Assembly: GCA_032173965.1 (NCBI GenBank)
Contig: CM063294.1
Coordinates: 9,600,452-9,664,451 of the forward strand
DNA from: Sitta carolinensis
Lineage: Eukaryota; Chordata; Aves; Passeriformes; Sittidae
Direction: 5' to 3'
Length of the DNA stretch: 64,000 nucleotides
Position numbers and translations under genes: made by a program. The notes below the pieces were generated by a model. It did not search any database and was not told where the DNA came from. It saw only the letters and a list, made by a program, of their open reading frames with translations. How positions within the stretch are numbered: position 1 is the stretch's first letter; every line of letters begins with the position of its first letter. This document shows, piece by piece, positions 1-14,638 of the stretch.

Positions 1-735
1 GGCTTGAGGGGAAGCATGGGGGCCAGGGCTGGGAAGGAGCTGCTGCAGCTGGAAGGGCCGTGGAGAGGCCAGGAGAGCCTGAGGGTGGGAGCAGGGACTG
101 GGTGGATGCTTTGCCCCAGCAGGATCTGGTTTTAAGCAGCACCACATCCCCCTCCTTCCCACCTAGAGCCCCCTCACGGCTGGCACAGACAGAAGTGCTC
201 CTGGCTGCAGAGCTCCCTGGGTGGCTCCAGCTTCCACCTCTCCTTCCCAACCCTCCAGCATTCCCATCTGGGCCAGGGACGAGGCTGGCCCTGTGTTCTG
301 CCCAGGGCAGGGGGTTGGAGGGAGATGTGCTGAGATTGCCTCCAGCCCCAGCCATCCTTGGCTCCAGAACAGGTCACTGGAAGAACAGGCTCCCCACTCT
401 GCCCTGGGGCGGCTGCTGCCTCAGCTCCGCCGCCCTGGCCAAGCCTCTGGCAGGCACCAGCCTTCCACTCCCCTCCCACACCTTTTCCACCTCCCACCTG
501 CTCCGGGAGGGCTGACCCAGCCTCATCAGCTCCCTCCCAGCCTGAGCCCAGAGCCGCTGGCACAGCAGCACCCCCAGCCTGCTGGGCATGCTCCTGGCCC
601 CTGCAACAGCTCCAGTGGCACAAAATCACCAGTGTGAGACCAGAGCCTGAGTGCACCCACACTAGTGGGAGCCACAAGCCCCAGAGCAACTGACCCCCCT
701 CCCTGGGGCAGGGGCAGAAAGCAGCAGCACAGACA
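1..735. other. Sequence downstream of FAF2, no gene found
   Basis: This GC-rich, unique-looking stretch lies beyond the inferred FAF2 cleavage site. The open frames on both strands have no recognisable protein features and no splice-linked partners. In human the next gene in this direction is RNF44, convergent with FAF2, so this could be its 3' UTR or intergenic DNA; I cannot tell which. Confidence 0.4.
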
Positions 736-749
736 TGCTAGAGGCAGAG

Positions 750-755
750 TTTATT
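750..755 (-). terminator. FAF2: Poly(A) signal candidate for FAF2
   Basis: The plus strand reads TTTATT, an AATAAA hexamer for minus-strand FAF2. It would give a 3' UTR of about 640 bases (roughly 735-1377). A second minus-strand AATAAA at about 1037-1042 and AT-rich sequence near 1250-1285 could serve shorter forms. The 3' UTR contains an A/C-rich simple stretch on the plus strand at about 1310-1375. Confidence 0.5.
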
Positions 756-1377
756 ACACTATGCAGGCTAAGAACCCTGGGCAAGACCCCACATGGGTAA
801 GAATTGAACCAGCTCTTTATCAAAAAGTTAATACTATAGTCAACCCCAATCTCCTTTGGTCATTACAAAGCAAGAGAAATATTAAAAGAACAGTATTTAT
901 ACACAGAGGGAAGCTGAAGAAAATCTGTCCAGCCCTTTTCCCCCCACCCCACTCCCAGCACTGTCCGGTGCTCGGTCTTGTGTCTCTCAGGAGCAGCAGA
1001 GTATCAAATCTTCACGAGATGTTGCGTTGCTGGGGTTTTATTATTATTGTCATCAATAAAAGCAATAATTACCAAGAGCTGCCATTCCTGTTCCTCCCCA
1101 GGGAGGGCAGAGGGGCAACACCAGCTCCCCCCTGTGTGCCCCCCGGTGCAGGGGATGGCTGTGCGCCCGCGCCCTCTCGCCAGCGCGCACACGCAGCACA
1201 GCTGGCACAGGCCATGTGGTCTCTGATCCCTCGTTTGTATGCAGTCTTTTAAAAAAAATATCGTATTATAATAATAATATGAATTTCTCTTTCCGTCTTG
1301 TGTCTTCTGGAAAAAAAACAAAACAAAACAAAAACCTGAAACAACAAAACAAACAAAAACAAAACCAAAAAGAAGTG

Positions 1378-4300
1378 TCAATCGTCCGTGAGGTCCTGCA
1401 CAAAGAGGACTTCCGTGTGGCTGAGTCCGGCCTCCTGCAGCGTGGGGGGGTTGGGCCACTCCTCTGTAGGGAGGCAGGGCAGGACGCGGCGAGGGAAGTT
1501 GGCCTCAATCTGGAACTTCTCAGGGCTTTCTTTCAAGGAGAACAGGAAGTCGTGGATCACCTGGGAAAGAAGCACAGAAATAACTGCCAGCTGGGGAGCA
1601 GTGACACAGCCAGAGCCAATCCCTGGCATCTCGCGGGAAGGTTCCCAAATTTGCACCATCACTGCACTGTAGACCCGAGACAGCCATTTCCTTGGCACAC
1701 ATGAAAGTGGGCTTGGCACAGAGCACTGGGGACACCACACACAGTTTCTGGCTCTTCCTACACCTTTATTTCATAGGGAGCAGTGGAATTATAGAATGTT
1801 AAGGGTTGGAAGGGACCTTAAAGATCATCTAGTCCCACTCTACCCTGTCATTGGCAGAGACATCTTCCAGCTTTTCAGAAGGAAAAAAAGCTTCTTCCAT
1901 TTTTTCTCCTCTTCCAAGGTGGTAGAACCAGGCCCCACAGCACTCTCCTTACCAAGGAGCAGCTCTGCCTGCCAAGGTTCTCAGCAAAGGCAAAGGGAAT
2001 TAAAGCTTTACCACTTGGCAAAGTCCAAGGGAACGAAAGCTTTGCAGAGCCACCTGCAAGTCTCTTCCCCCCCTGGCTCTGGAAGGCCCCTCAGCTCTGC
2101 CCCAAGCTCACCGTCAAGGACTGTGTGAAGTGGAATCGCCGCTCCACTCGGGAATCGTTGGGCAGCTTGAAGATGATCTTGACGCTCTCGGGATCGTCGG
2201 GATGCGGCTCTGGAGGAAGGCACTCCGACTTCCGCTCCTTCTCCTCCTGCAGGGTCTGCAAGGCAAGGGGGAGCAGGAGCAATGGCTGTGCACTGCACTG
2301 ACCTTTGTGCCCCAAAGCAGTTTTTTTTTTTGCCATCCCCTCTGCTCTCACCTGCCGCCGCCTCTCCTCTGCCAGTTTTTGCTGCTGCACTTCCTCCTCC
2401 TTCTTCTTCTTCCTCTCCCTTTCCTCCTTCTTCTTGCGCTCCTTCTCCTGGTCTGCACGCAAGGATGCCAGATATGCCTCGTCCTGCTGCTGCCTCAGGA
2501 CTTGGGTTTGGTTCCTTTCTTCCCTGCAAACACGAGTGGGAAGTGGTCAGGGCTAAGAGGCCCTAAAGTGAGGGGTGGCAGGCTGAGGGCAGGCCCGAAG
2601 GTGCAGGGACAGCCTCCAACTCCTAGGAGCACACAGCAGGTAACGCCTTGGGTACCACAAGCTCCCAAAAGGCCAAGCCAGGTCCCTGGAGTCCCTCACA
2701 ACCAAACTGCTCCCCAAGGGTGGGTGGAACTGAACTTAAAAGGCTTCTGAACCCCTGCAGCTTGACAGAGCTGACAGACAGCACAAGAACAGTGCCCAGG
2801 GTTCCTGCCATGTATTTGAGACTCTTCCTGGTTTTATCTCCTTCAGGTAATTCCTTGCACATTTCATAAGCTGGAACATTATTAGGTCCCCACACAGAGT
2901 GTGGGGCAGAGGAGGGACAAAGTCAAATGCTGGGATCCTCTTTCGAACACAACCTGTACATCCCTAAGAGCCACCAGGGACTTGTGAGGCCCCAGCAGAA
3001 AAGCAGCCAGAGCTCAGCATGGCCAGCCCAGGCAGCAGCACACACTCACCAGCTGGCTGTGGACACCACTCTCCTGCTTGCAAGGCCTTTGCTCACACTT
3101 GGACCCTACTGGCTATTGTCCCAGCTTTCCCTGCAAAGCTCCAGCATGCCAAAGGTGTGCTCCAACTGCAGAGAACAGAGTACTCACATCCACCTTTCAG
3201 CAGTGGGATTGTGTGTGCAACACATCTGGCTCCCTGGCTACAAGGTGGCCTGAATTTGTAGACTGGTGATGCCCCTGGTAAGAGGAGAGCCCATGGGCCG
3301 TGTCACAGAACAGGAGGTGCTGAGCTATGTGCCTACACACGGTGTCTGGAGGGAGGAAGGGGACGGGGCAGAGCCTGCCCCAACAAGGTTTGTGTTACTG
3401 GAGCTCTGATCCCACCCTACCTTTCCAGGCGCTCGGACACCAGGTATGTCTGGTTGGCATCCATGATGAACATCAGCTGATTGATGAGGTCATCAGCCTG
3501 GATGAGGCCCTCCAGCCGCCCAACCACGGTCATCCTGCGGTCCTTGAGCATGATCATGGCCAGGAACGGGTACGTGTTCTCCCGCAGAGCCTGGGACACT
3601 GGGCACGGCACAAACGTCACTACCCCAGCCCCAAGGGCCACAGCACTAATGTTTACCATCACTGGGGGCCAAGGAAAGCACCTTCCCCAGACAGTCTCTC
3701 TCCCAAGGCAGAAAGGGCCTCAGGCTCCATTTTGAAAATTAAACCCTATAAGTTAGCAAAAGGAGGAAATGGCTTTGGGAGCACAAAGACTGATGGGAAA
3801 AAGCAAGCTTTCAAGTAACCAAAAAAAGACTCTTTTAACTCAAGCAGGAAATAAATGGCTCTGAATGTCCATTCAAAATGGGACAAAGCCATGGGTTTAA
3901 ATTGCAGAAAGAGAAATGCAGGACAAGTTATGGAGACACTTGCTCAGGTGATGAGGGACTGCTGGACTTGAGAAGAAACTGTCATGGGAAGATGGCAGCC
4001 TGTCCATGTTGAACATTTGTGAACAAATTTATGTTGGTTTTGCTGGAGGCAGGCTCTGTCTGAAGCAGGGAATGGAACAGATGATGCACTTAAGTTACTG
4101 TTCATATATGACTGTTGATCCCCTCCTTAAAACACACATGGGACAAGATGCAACTTGGAGCCACTGCTAGAATGGAGCCCCCCAAACAAAATCAGAGCAG
4201 CTCAGGGATTAAACGGATGGCCATGATCCCTTCCAGCTCTGCTTTCCAGGCTGAGACTCCAAAGCATTGCAGCAATGCAACAGGAGTAAGTCAAAGGCTG

Positions 4301-7300
4301 TCTCCTCAGAGAGCTGTTCTCTCAAGCTGTTGATAACTGGGAGCAGAACTATGGAGCCAAGAGTGATCCAAATTTAGCAGATCCCTGACCACGAAACAGA
4401 AATGGTGGAAACAACACAGGAGCCACGAACAGAACTTTGGGAAAAGGCTCTACTTGCAACAAAACCTTACCAAACTGCTGTCTGGCTAGTATCAACAGCT
4501 CTCAAACAATGAGCTTTTGAGGAGACACAGAGATTGGGTGTGCATTAAGATGACTGTGTCAGAAAGGGAAAGAACATACCTAACAAGTCCTTCCTGGCCT
4601 CAGGCATCACAGGAGTCAGTGTTAAGGACAGATCTAGTTCGACACTTGTTTCTCCACTCAGTTTATCCCCAGCACACACCCTCCAACTCCTATTGTCAAG
4701 GCACTGAAAGCAGCCTAAATGCCCACAGCAATGAGCACAGAACTACGACTGCCCAGAAATACACAGAACAGTGCAGGTGAAGATCAGAATGTACTTCCCT
4801 GGCATCCAAACCTTTTGAGATATCCCAGGAAACCAGCACATGTATTTCCCCATGCAATCCTGAAATCTCTTGTCTACTTGCACAAAATACAACAGTGTTT
4901 CGCATGTGTCAATCTATCAAAGATCATCTGGCTTGTTCTGGAGACAGGAGGGCACAGGTAAAGCCCAGGAGGGACACACTCACCTCTGTATCCCTCTGGT
5001 TTATTGGTTGAGCAAGCCCAGAAGAGCATTCTAGTGTTGATGAGGGTGATGACCTCGGGTGCACACAGTGTGTTGCTAGGGGATGAGAAGAGACCATGTG
5101 AGGGAAGCTGCATTTCAAGTGCAAAGTCAACTCTTTGGGAAATTCTCCTACCTACCGGCAGAACTCATCTGTGTCTTGGTGGTCATCTCCATGAAGATAA
5201 ACCAACAGGAAGCGCAGCTCCCGCTTGGCATCGTTCAGTGCCTTGGCAGAAGAGCAGAGGAGGTAAAGTCACAGGGTCTCAGGGCAAGGGGAATGCAGCA
5301 CCCACAAGGCTTGTGTGACCCAGGCTATTATTCTGCCACTAGAGTGGTTTTAGTGAAGCAGCAGTGGAAGCTGAACCTGTCTCACCTTCTAAATAAGCCT
5401 TTATTTAAAAGGGTTACAGTGGTGTTCTCTATCTTCTCAGGATGTGGCTTTGGGGAATATTGAACTCAAGAGTCAAACTGGGTAGGCAATGACATGGATT
5501 GACACCTCAACTGTCTCACCAGACTCAGCTGGCAGTGAAGAACCTCCTTCACCCCCTGGACTCATAGTGGCCAAGGCTGAGCTTTCCCTTGAGCCTGTAC
5601 AGGACACAATCTTCAGATTACACCAAATGAAAACTCTATTAAAACATGTAATAAATAATGCTGCAGGTCCCCCAAAAACCAGACGACAAAGAAAAAAATC
5701 CCTCCCTTTCCATATCTGCGTGTCTGGATTTCACCCACCAAGAGCATTTTTAACAAGACCACAGGATAAGTGCATAATATGCTCCCTGTTTTACTGGCAC
5801 TGAGTTTTGGTAGCCTAACCATTCCACGATTACTGGAGTTTGGATTCCAGGAATGACAGAGGAGCCTAAAAGAGCTGCAGAGGCAAGGAGCTCCATCACA
5901 CACAGGCACTTGACACTTTTTCCCCAGGCTCTTGGGAAGCAGTGCTGATCCAACTGTGTGATGGGATGCTCTGCAGGAGACCCTTCCCTTGGCCAGGCTG
6001 AGAGAAGCAGTGGAGAGGCAGTGTCCATGGGGACATCCCTCTTCTACAGAGAGCCCCTCAGATTTGATATATGGAACACTCACCTCCCATAATTTCTTAG
6101 GTGTTCCTCTCAATTTTGTGGCCCTGCACTGTTGTGAAGTTGCATTGTGATACAAGCCCAGGCAGTTAATCCCAATTTGGTGAACAGAAGGACAGACTCT
6201 GGCACAGCACACCAGTTTATAAAAACAAAGGCAAGATTACAAAGAAAAGCTGTCGGCTACAGAGTTACACAGACGGTCGAGGAACAGCCAGAGCAGCTTT
6301 GCTTTCCAACTTTGCAGGCTTGGCAATTCATCAAGCCTGGCAGACACTGGTTTCCCAGTACACTTGTTCACTAGCTCTCCATTACCCTGTTAAGAGCGTT
6401 TGGGGATAAACGCTGGGCTTGTAGACAAAAAGCAACTTCGCCAGGTAGGCCCTGATACTATGTGGTAAAACGCCCACCCCCAAGAGCTAGGCACCAACAC
6501 ATGACACTGACCTGGCTGTAAGTTCCCTGGTAGAAGACAGGGTGTATCCTCCCATATTTTTCCTCAAACATATGAATAAATGAAATAATGTCACCCACAG
6601 GGTCGGTGACCCGACTACGAGGATCGGGGCGTATAAAACGCAGAGCAAACCTAGGAAGGAAGCAAAGGACACTGGAAGTTCAGCTCACTGATTTCCTGAG
6701 GAACAGGTTTTCTATTCCACAGACAGTCACTGGCATTCATAAAGAGGAAAAAAGTCACAGCTGAGAGCCTTGAAGATTTATAATCTGAACATAAACTGAC
6801 GCCAGCTCCAAACTGATACCACTACTACAGAACCAACCCCCAGTGAAGATTCATCTCATTCCAGGGATCAGTAAGGATCCGAATTCTGTGTGATTAAACA
6901 GTTCCAGCTTCCTCTGAAGCATCAGGCATAAGCCACACCAACAGCAGGAGGTTTGAGGAATTTAGTCAAAGATGGGCTGTTAAAAGCCACACAGTTTTGT
7001 CCAGATAACTTTGAAAACTGCACTTCTGCTAAGCCAGAACTAACAATTCCAATGTACAAAGAGTTGCAGAAACAGAACATTACACTAGGAGTCCTATGAA
7101 ACTGTCATTCCTGTGAAGCTGAAAAAGCTTCACTGCAAGGCAGATATCAGTGTTGTTTAGTTCTACTGATGCACAGAAGATACACTGAACTTTGGAAATG
7201 TCTTTAATGGGGGAAAAAAAGTAATAGAACGGGGAAAGCTGCCAAACCAGTGCAGATGGCAGGACTGCTGGCTATTTACCACTCTTACCATTCCCTTTTC

Positions 7301-10300
7301 CCTCTATCAATGCTGTAAAGGAGACAAGGAGAATTAGAGCTTTGGGGCAGTAAAGGGAGAAGAGGCAATAGACACCAAAGGGAATAAAGCAGAGGTGTTT
7401 ATAGTTTGGGTTTTGCCCAATAACATCCAGGAATTAGGGCAGGTTAACCTGCAGCTAGTGTTTCCTGATGCAGTCAATAATTGAGTCAGCACAAACAAGG
7501 ACTTACCTAAATATATCAAGTAACGTGTAATAGGTAAATCGGAATGGAAGCATTATGAAGTAGTAACCCCATCCTAACAGGCCCTGCAATTACAAATAAA
7601 GAGAATTAATGTTCTTAACTATACAAAGAGATTTACAGCACCAAGACTTAAAGGTGATCATGCAAATTTGTTTGTAAAACATTAATGAAAGTAATTGATA
7701 TTTTATTCTAGTTAATACACATTTAAGGGGGGCTCTAAAAAGAAGAATGTTATCACTGCCACATGGAGGGGACAGTTCTTTGTTTCAGTTCAACTGATCT
7801 AAAGGCTTTACTTACACCACAGCAAAAAACATCTACGACAAGAAAAACGTCCTCATACTGTTAATCATACCATGGAGAAAATCTCCCAGCAGTAACAGAA
7901 ACTGAAGGATTAGCTCTACATTTTGTTTTCATAAGACAGAGTATTTAGAGATAACAACATGCAAAGAAAACAATTTCTTTCCCTGCTTGCAAGTTCTGTG
8001 TTCATAGAGAGTCAGCCAAAAAGGAGACAAAATACACTGTAAGATAACTTGCCCTTGGCTGTGGCCTTGAGACAACGTAGCTGTAGATCCTGTGGTCAGC
8101 TGTATTGACCTGCAAGGGCCGCAGTGGAGGAGGATTAAAGACACTTGGGACACCCTCTTGCTCGTTCAGTCGGTCCTGCACAGCTGCCTTTGACAGAAGA
8201 AAGAGCAAAGGGAGGTTTCAGGCATTTTATGGTTTTTATACTTTGCACAGTGACAGTGGGTATTACTTGTCCACAGCCCTGGGGCACCAGCTAAGCACAG
8301 TTCCTGACAAATAGCAACCCCCAGTGCTCCTTTCCAAGTGGAAAGCCTTCTCCATGGCAGCCAGCACACAGGCTCCACAGGAGGCCACACCATGTGCCAG
8401 TCAAGGGATTGTTCACAGCCATAATGACTCTGCTGTGTTTGGCTGACACCAGCTCTCCAGACGTGTGGAGACAGAGCTCTAAAGAGCTACTTGGGTAAAT
8501 CCAGGGGTGGACAGATTAATTTTAGTGGTAGGGCCCCCTCCCACAGAGGGCTGCATTTAATCCAGGTACTTAGAAACTGCTACAAATCTCATTTTCAGTG
8601 GTACCTCTATGTTCCAGTTGTGCTGCTCCAGTGTGTGGCGACATTGGTCCATGGACTCTATGCCAGTCAAGTCCTAAAGAAGGAGAATAAAAGCAGATGA
8701 GTGCCAGCAAGTGTTGCATTTTGAATGCTCTTAACCACACGTGAACACGTGATGGGAGTTACCACAACACATTATCACAATGCCCGCTTTTAAAGTGCCC
8801 TGCTCTGAGTTTGAGAGCAGAGTGACCAGAGCCAACCCAAATCTGCAAACACACAGGAGGCCTCAAACAGGCCTTTGCACTCTCACAGCTCCAGCCAACT
8901 CTCAGTGTGCCCAAGGTCTGTCACTACAACAGCACTCAGCACAGTCAAGGGTTTAACACAATACTGCCCACAGGCTTCACTCTGAGAAGATGTGCGGGGC
9001 CAACGCCCTCAAACATCGCCTGGAACTCAAAATACAGACAAAGCATTTCTGAAAAGTCAAGATGACTGTTACTGCACTCACTGCCAGCATAAACAGAAAC
9101 TAAAACCAAAAGGAGCCAGGCATTACTGAAGGTGATGTTCCCAGCATCACAGGGGAAGTAAAAAAAGTATAGTAAACAGTGTAGTAAAAAAAGCAGGAAC
9201 AGTCCAACACAGGGCCCCAAAGAGAAAACTGTCCAAACACACTGGCAAACCTCAAAGCCACTGGGTGTATTTTAATGCTGTGCCAATCAGAATTTCTGCA
9301 CAGGAGATCAAATTGTGCCCGTTATTACAGGAAGCCACAGCAGTATCTCCTGAACAGAGACAAATGTTTGCTGAAGAGAACGTCCCTGTCACTGTGCCAC
9401 AGAAACATCTCTCCCCACTGCACCCACTCTAAGGTCTGAGCAGACGTTTCCCTTTTTCCCTTGAAAAGCCTCGATGCACTCCTGACAGGCTGACCATTTA
9501 AGAATGCACTGAATTGGTTTTTTACTGGAAAAGGATGGTGCAACGATTCCCCTCCCTGCCCCCATTCATACATTCCACATGCCATTTCCACCCGAGCAAC
9601 AAACGCTGTGGACAAATGCCCTATTCAATCTCTGGGCTCAGTTCAAACTTTTGAGCATTTCTTGGCTTCTTTCTCACAAAGTCTCCATATCACCACCTTC
9701 TCTCCAATCTACTAGGCAAAAATCATTGTTTCATTCTGCTATACAGAACCAGTCAGACTGTTTAAAGCACTGTGACTGCAGAAGCTCAGAAAAAAAAGCA
9801 CTTCAAGATGTTGTTCAGTGGTGTATAAATATTTACTAAAAAGTATGTCTGCAGCAAGCCTTGCAAGGGAACACTGCAGAATTGGATTTCAGAGATGAAA
9901 TAAAGCTCAGTGAACTCAGCTGTTGCTGCTAGAATACCTTTAATTATCACTCATTTTCATCATTTAATGTTTTAGTTTAGCCATCTTTCTTTAAAGATGT
10001 GCTTCACAGAGTAAAATTTAGGGTTTGTATTCTGACTATATTTTTTATGTATATTAGTACTCAATTTATTTTGCATTCTGACTTTATTTTTTTTACTCTG
10101 AACTCCTACAGCAGGCACTTCATTGTCTTTTTAGAAGGACACCATTAAAGGCACCTGCAATCCACTCAATTAATTGATTTTACAGTGGAGTCACAATGTG
10201 CTTATTCCAGAGCCTTGAAAGTCTTCTGATCACCATTCCTCAAAACCCTGGAAATTCTGCTGGTGTTTACAGGGTTTGCAAGATTCAGAAAACTCATTTA

Positions 10301-13300
10301 CACCTTTGTCTCTAAATGCCTGGATTATCTGTGAGCACTAAGAACATCACCGAACATTGCCTCCTTTTTAAATTACGCAAAATTCTTCTGCATTTTTAGG
10401 TCAGAAAACAGCAGAGCTAACAACGAGCATTTAATGAGCACTGAATCACTGCAGCATTTGCAAGACCTGAGTTCCACTGAGACACCAGAGCCAGCCAACT
10501 TCACCCTTCTTGACCACCACAGTGGTTCACTGTCACCACAGTGACAGGCAGCTCTAGTCACTTCTGAGTCTTCTACATGAGCTCTCCAGGGAGTTGCATT
10601 GCTTTTCTTTTTTTTTTTTTTCCCTTATCTTAATTCAGCTGCTCTCAGCTCAAACCAGAAGTGACAAAGCCACTCCAAGCATCACAGTGCTCCTGCCACT
10701 TGTCTGATCAATGAGGCTTCACAATTAAACACTGCAGGAAAAATCTGCCTGGCAAAGGCAGCTTTTAAAACTCAACACCTTGTTGGCTGCTACTCTGATG
10801 TGCTCCACTGGTTACTCCACAGTTCTGCGATGTTCTGGGAGACACACCAGGGTTCAGAGTGACCCACACCCGATGTAAGGAATGGCAGGACCACAGTTCA
10901 ACTGCCACTTCAGACAACTCTTGCTGGCAAACACTGATACTGGTCATTATCACCCCCACGACATCCCTACAACCCCTGCTTCACCAAGTCAGGGAAACAG
11001 ATCAGAAACTTGAAATGCCACATCATTTCCACTGCCTCACCCACAGCATCTCTGGTGAACTCTGTTCAGCTGCAAACTTACATGCATGGAAAATGAGCAC
11101 ATTCTTAGTATCATCATGGCTAAGAGAACAACCAGCATCTTCAAACCTTGCTGCTTGGATCCTGCTCTTGGTCTCTTATTAGCTGCCTTTAAAAGCATAC
11201 ATGTTCTTACAGACATAGTAAATAGTTAAAATTAGTCCCATTAAATCAGCACTTTCAAACTTTTAAATAAATCCAAGCTCAACACAGTGGCTAATATTTC
11301 AAAAACAAAATATTAAATTCCACAAATGCCAGGAAAGTTCAATAGTGCCTTCTCAACCACCACACAAAGCAAGAGTGTTATTGTGAAGCATAATGAAGCT
11401 TTTGCGGGAGATAATTATTTGTATCTCTCACCTTTGAGACTGCTCAGAATCTTCTCAATACTGAAGTAGTGGAAAGTACAATTTCATGCTTCAAAAGCAG
11501 AAGGAATACCCCTGAGTGGACAAAGGTTGTAAACTGGACTTATGAAACTGTTGCCTCTGCAGATACGCTCCGATGTTGAAACACAGCACAAGAAATGCAA
11601 ATCCACAGGACTAACTGGCACTGCTCTTGCTTCCCAACCCTCTGCCAAATTCCGAAGAATTACTTTCCAAGGGTGAAGACCATCTGAGTTCTAATTGGAA
11701 AAAAGCCTTAACCAAGAGTTTCTCATTGCACGTTACAGCAAATGCCTTTCTGAGGGTTTTGATCAATACACTGAGTGGGAAAGCTGCCTGGAGTTTCATG
11801 TTTCCTCCTTCCCCTAAATCAGAGCCATATCCAGCCTTGAGCATTCTGTTTTCCCCAGCTGAAGTCAGAGATGATATCATGAGTGCCAACTTTTTTGCAA
11901 ATAACACTCCATTATTTTACATTAGCATATTACAATATCAGACATCAGCTCAAGTGTAATGGGCACAGATCAATAACCAGATCCTACAAAAGCTGCTCTG
12001 CTGTTTCTTCCATCTCCCAAATGCATCATATCTCCACAGCTTTCCTAAACTGTTCACAAACTCCTCTCTCCAAATGTCAGGACAATGAGGGCTTGACAGA
12101 TGAAAAATTTAGATGCTTTTATTCCCTTACATTATTAGCCGGTTCTCTGGCAGTAAATGGGAGGCTGAAAGCATGCAAGAGGCTTTGCTGCCTTCATTTC
12201 AAAATCACCCCAATTCTCTCTACTATGTTTTTTTTCCTTTACTAACCTGCCCCAGCATGGTGCAGATAGCTGCCCTGTTCCAGCCCTGCCCACAAGAAGG
12301 AAGCTGCTGGTTTCAGCATTTTGCCAGCAAAGCTGTTTCTACGAGCACAGAACCCACCACACAAACATCAGTGGATTTACTGCAGAGCAGGCACTAACAA
12401 CTGTGCCCAACAGCTTAGGCCAGGCCAGGCCAGCACATCCACCTCTGTCTGGAAAGGGGCACTCTCCAGCAGAAGTAGGATAAAGTTTAGGGCAACAGTA
12501 TCTTCACCCCAAACAGCTGTTTGCTAGGTGAAGAGCAGTCCTTGCTCAATGTTTCCCTCTGGCTCTCTATTTAACTGAGGGCATTCTACTACTCCTTACC
12601 TCATCTTTGCCATCCTGCCTTCCTAGTCTGCTCTCCTGCTCTGCTCATGCTGCAGTGGGATATAACCTTCTGTGGAAGTGCAATGCTCTGTCACCATGGA
12701 ATGCTGTACAGCCTGCTTATGACGGCACATCTCAAAGTGTGAAGTTATCCTCACAAACACTGAAGTGTTCCCTGCAAAGTCAGCAGGGATCCCTGAAGGC
12801 TTTCCAAGCTGACTTGTGGCAATGCATAAATTATTTTAATGAGACTTCGCTAATCTCTCCAAACATTCTTCCTATTGGAGTCTGAGAAAAAAAATCTCTT
12901 CCAGGTGGACGGATTTAGAGGAAGCAGCAGGACCCACACCTGAGCCCTCCTCAGCCAGGTGTGACATATCAGAGAAGGAATCACCAGTGGGGGCTGTGAT
13001 CCAACACACCCCAGTAGACTGAGGATCCTGGCTGGAATCCAAGCCTTCTGCACCACAGCTTTCACATATGGCTCTGCACAGCAATGGTCTAACTGAAAAA
13101 AAATCCCCCCTTTACAGCCTGAGGGGTGTTTCCCTGTGCCTCAAACCAGGCTTGACTGGAAGCTGGACTAAAGCACGAATCCCTCCTTCTGGTTCTCTGG
13201 CAGCCCTCTGCCCATGACAACAACAGGTAGTATTGGCAAACAGGATTATTTCATTTGACAGCTGCCCACACAGGTTTGAAAACAGCAGCAGGGGCAGTGG

Positions 13301-14602
13301 TGAGAGCAGCTGGTCCTACCTGTCCAGACTAAGCAAATGAGCAAGAACCAGGATATCTAACAGCAAGAGAATGGGGCCTTTTGCACATTTCTATGTGCAA
13401 AACCCTCACCTAGTCACCAGGCAGCAAAGGGACAGCAATGGTTAACACTGCCCTGCACCTTTTGTCTGTATTTAATTTGACTGCCCAAACAGCTCAATTT
13501 GCAGCAGACTTAGAGTGGACAGCTGTAAAGCAAGTTTCCTCATAGGTCCAGTCAAAGGAAAACACCTCAGCATGTTAACTGAGTCAGGGGCTGTGAATCA
13601 GGTAAAGACTTGGGAAGGCAGTGTGTGGAATGATAAACACCTGCTGCACTGTCTCACCTGGAGAAGGCAGGGCCAGGTGCCTCTGGAGTCCCTTTAGGCC
13701 CTTTAAACCTACAGTTACATCGCACCAAACTTCCAATGCACAGTCTAAAAACAATAGTGTAAAGCAACAAAAGCAGATGAAACACTCTTAACAGTAATCG
13801 CAGTATTTATAAAAGAACTGCAATCCAAGGGATGATTGTGATGTCCTATAGCTCAGAAATAAATCCAAGACACTTGAAGGAAATTTTCATTGCTCAGCAC
13901 ATTTAATTACTCATCGCTGAGCAACCCTAAGTATTTCAGCTGCCCAGCGCTGTTTTCTCCGCAATAAACCACATCTTCAGATTGTGCTTATGATCGTTCA
14001 TCTGCTACACAGCCCCAGGCCTCGCAAACCAAAGGTTATGTGACTCTGCCTGTGTTGTGTAGCAGACACAGATTAGATCGTTACAGCGGCGTTACCCAAT
14101 CGTGGGGGGCAGGAACCAATTCCACAGAAACCCACTGGATAACTCCCCCTCGGTGCCAGGAAAGGTTCTCCAGCTACGACAATGAAAATTTTCAGACTAA
14201 TTAAAATGGCCGAGACTTACCAAGGAGTTTTTCCTGCACGGAGTTTACTCAGCAGCCACCTCTCGCCTCCCCAATTAGCGATGACAGAATATCGCCGCGA
14301 CGAAGAATAAGGGGCACAGAAGCCTGACTCACCCCGGCCAGCACAGGGGCCACAGGTGTCTCTCCTCTCACCGTCCCCTCAGTCCCTAACCGACACCCCA
14401 CTCCAGGACGGGCCTACTCGGCTCTGTGAGCCCCGTACCCCCCAGCACCGGCGGGGCGGGCCCAGCTCAGCCCGTTCCGTGCCCATGCACCGCCTCCCCC
14501 ACTCCCACCGGCCGGCACGAACCCCCCAGGACGTGGCACCTGGAACTGCAGCAGCTTCTCGGTCTGTTCCGCCGTCAGCTCCCGTTCCTCAGGCGCCGCC
14601 AT
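1378..14602 (-). CDS. FAF2: FAS-associated factor 2 (UBXD8), complete gene of 11 coding exons
   Basis: FAF2 is an ER and lipid-droplet membrane protein that recruits the p97/VCP ATPase to ubiquitinated ERAD substrates. Coding exons, 5' to 3' on minus: 14602-14540, 8673-8605, 8187-8053, 7583-7507, 6650-6512, 5241-5156, 5075-4984, 3598-3421, 2523-2352, 2255-2112, 1560-1378. They sum to 1338 nt, 445 residues plus stop, the same length as I recall for human. Visible parts: an N-terminal UBA domain (about 10-50); the hydrophobic membrane hairpin (about 90-115, starting GLLGWGYYF); a UAS thioredoxin-like region (about 140-277); a long charged coiled coil rich in K/E/R/Q (about 280-350); and a C-terminal UBX domain with the p97-binding FPR turn at 407-409. 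The ATG follows GC-rich promoter sequence. Upstream in-frame codons near 14662 are GTG, not ATG. Intron 3 has a GC donor. Intron 1 is about 5.9 kb. Confidence 0.97.
1786..1880 (-). repeat. CR1 LINE 3'-end fragment in FAF2 intron 10
   Basis: The plus strand reads tagaatgttaagggttgg and then gggaccttaaagatcatct, closely matching the reverse complement of the conserved avian CR1 3' terminus. It is a short, diverged, 5'-truncated relic inside the intron at 1561-2111. CR1 is the dominant interspersed repeat of bird genomes. Confidence 0.75.
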
Positions 14603-14638
14603 TTTGCCGCCGCCTCTGACCCGCCGCTCCGTCACTCT

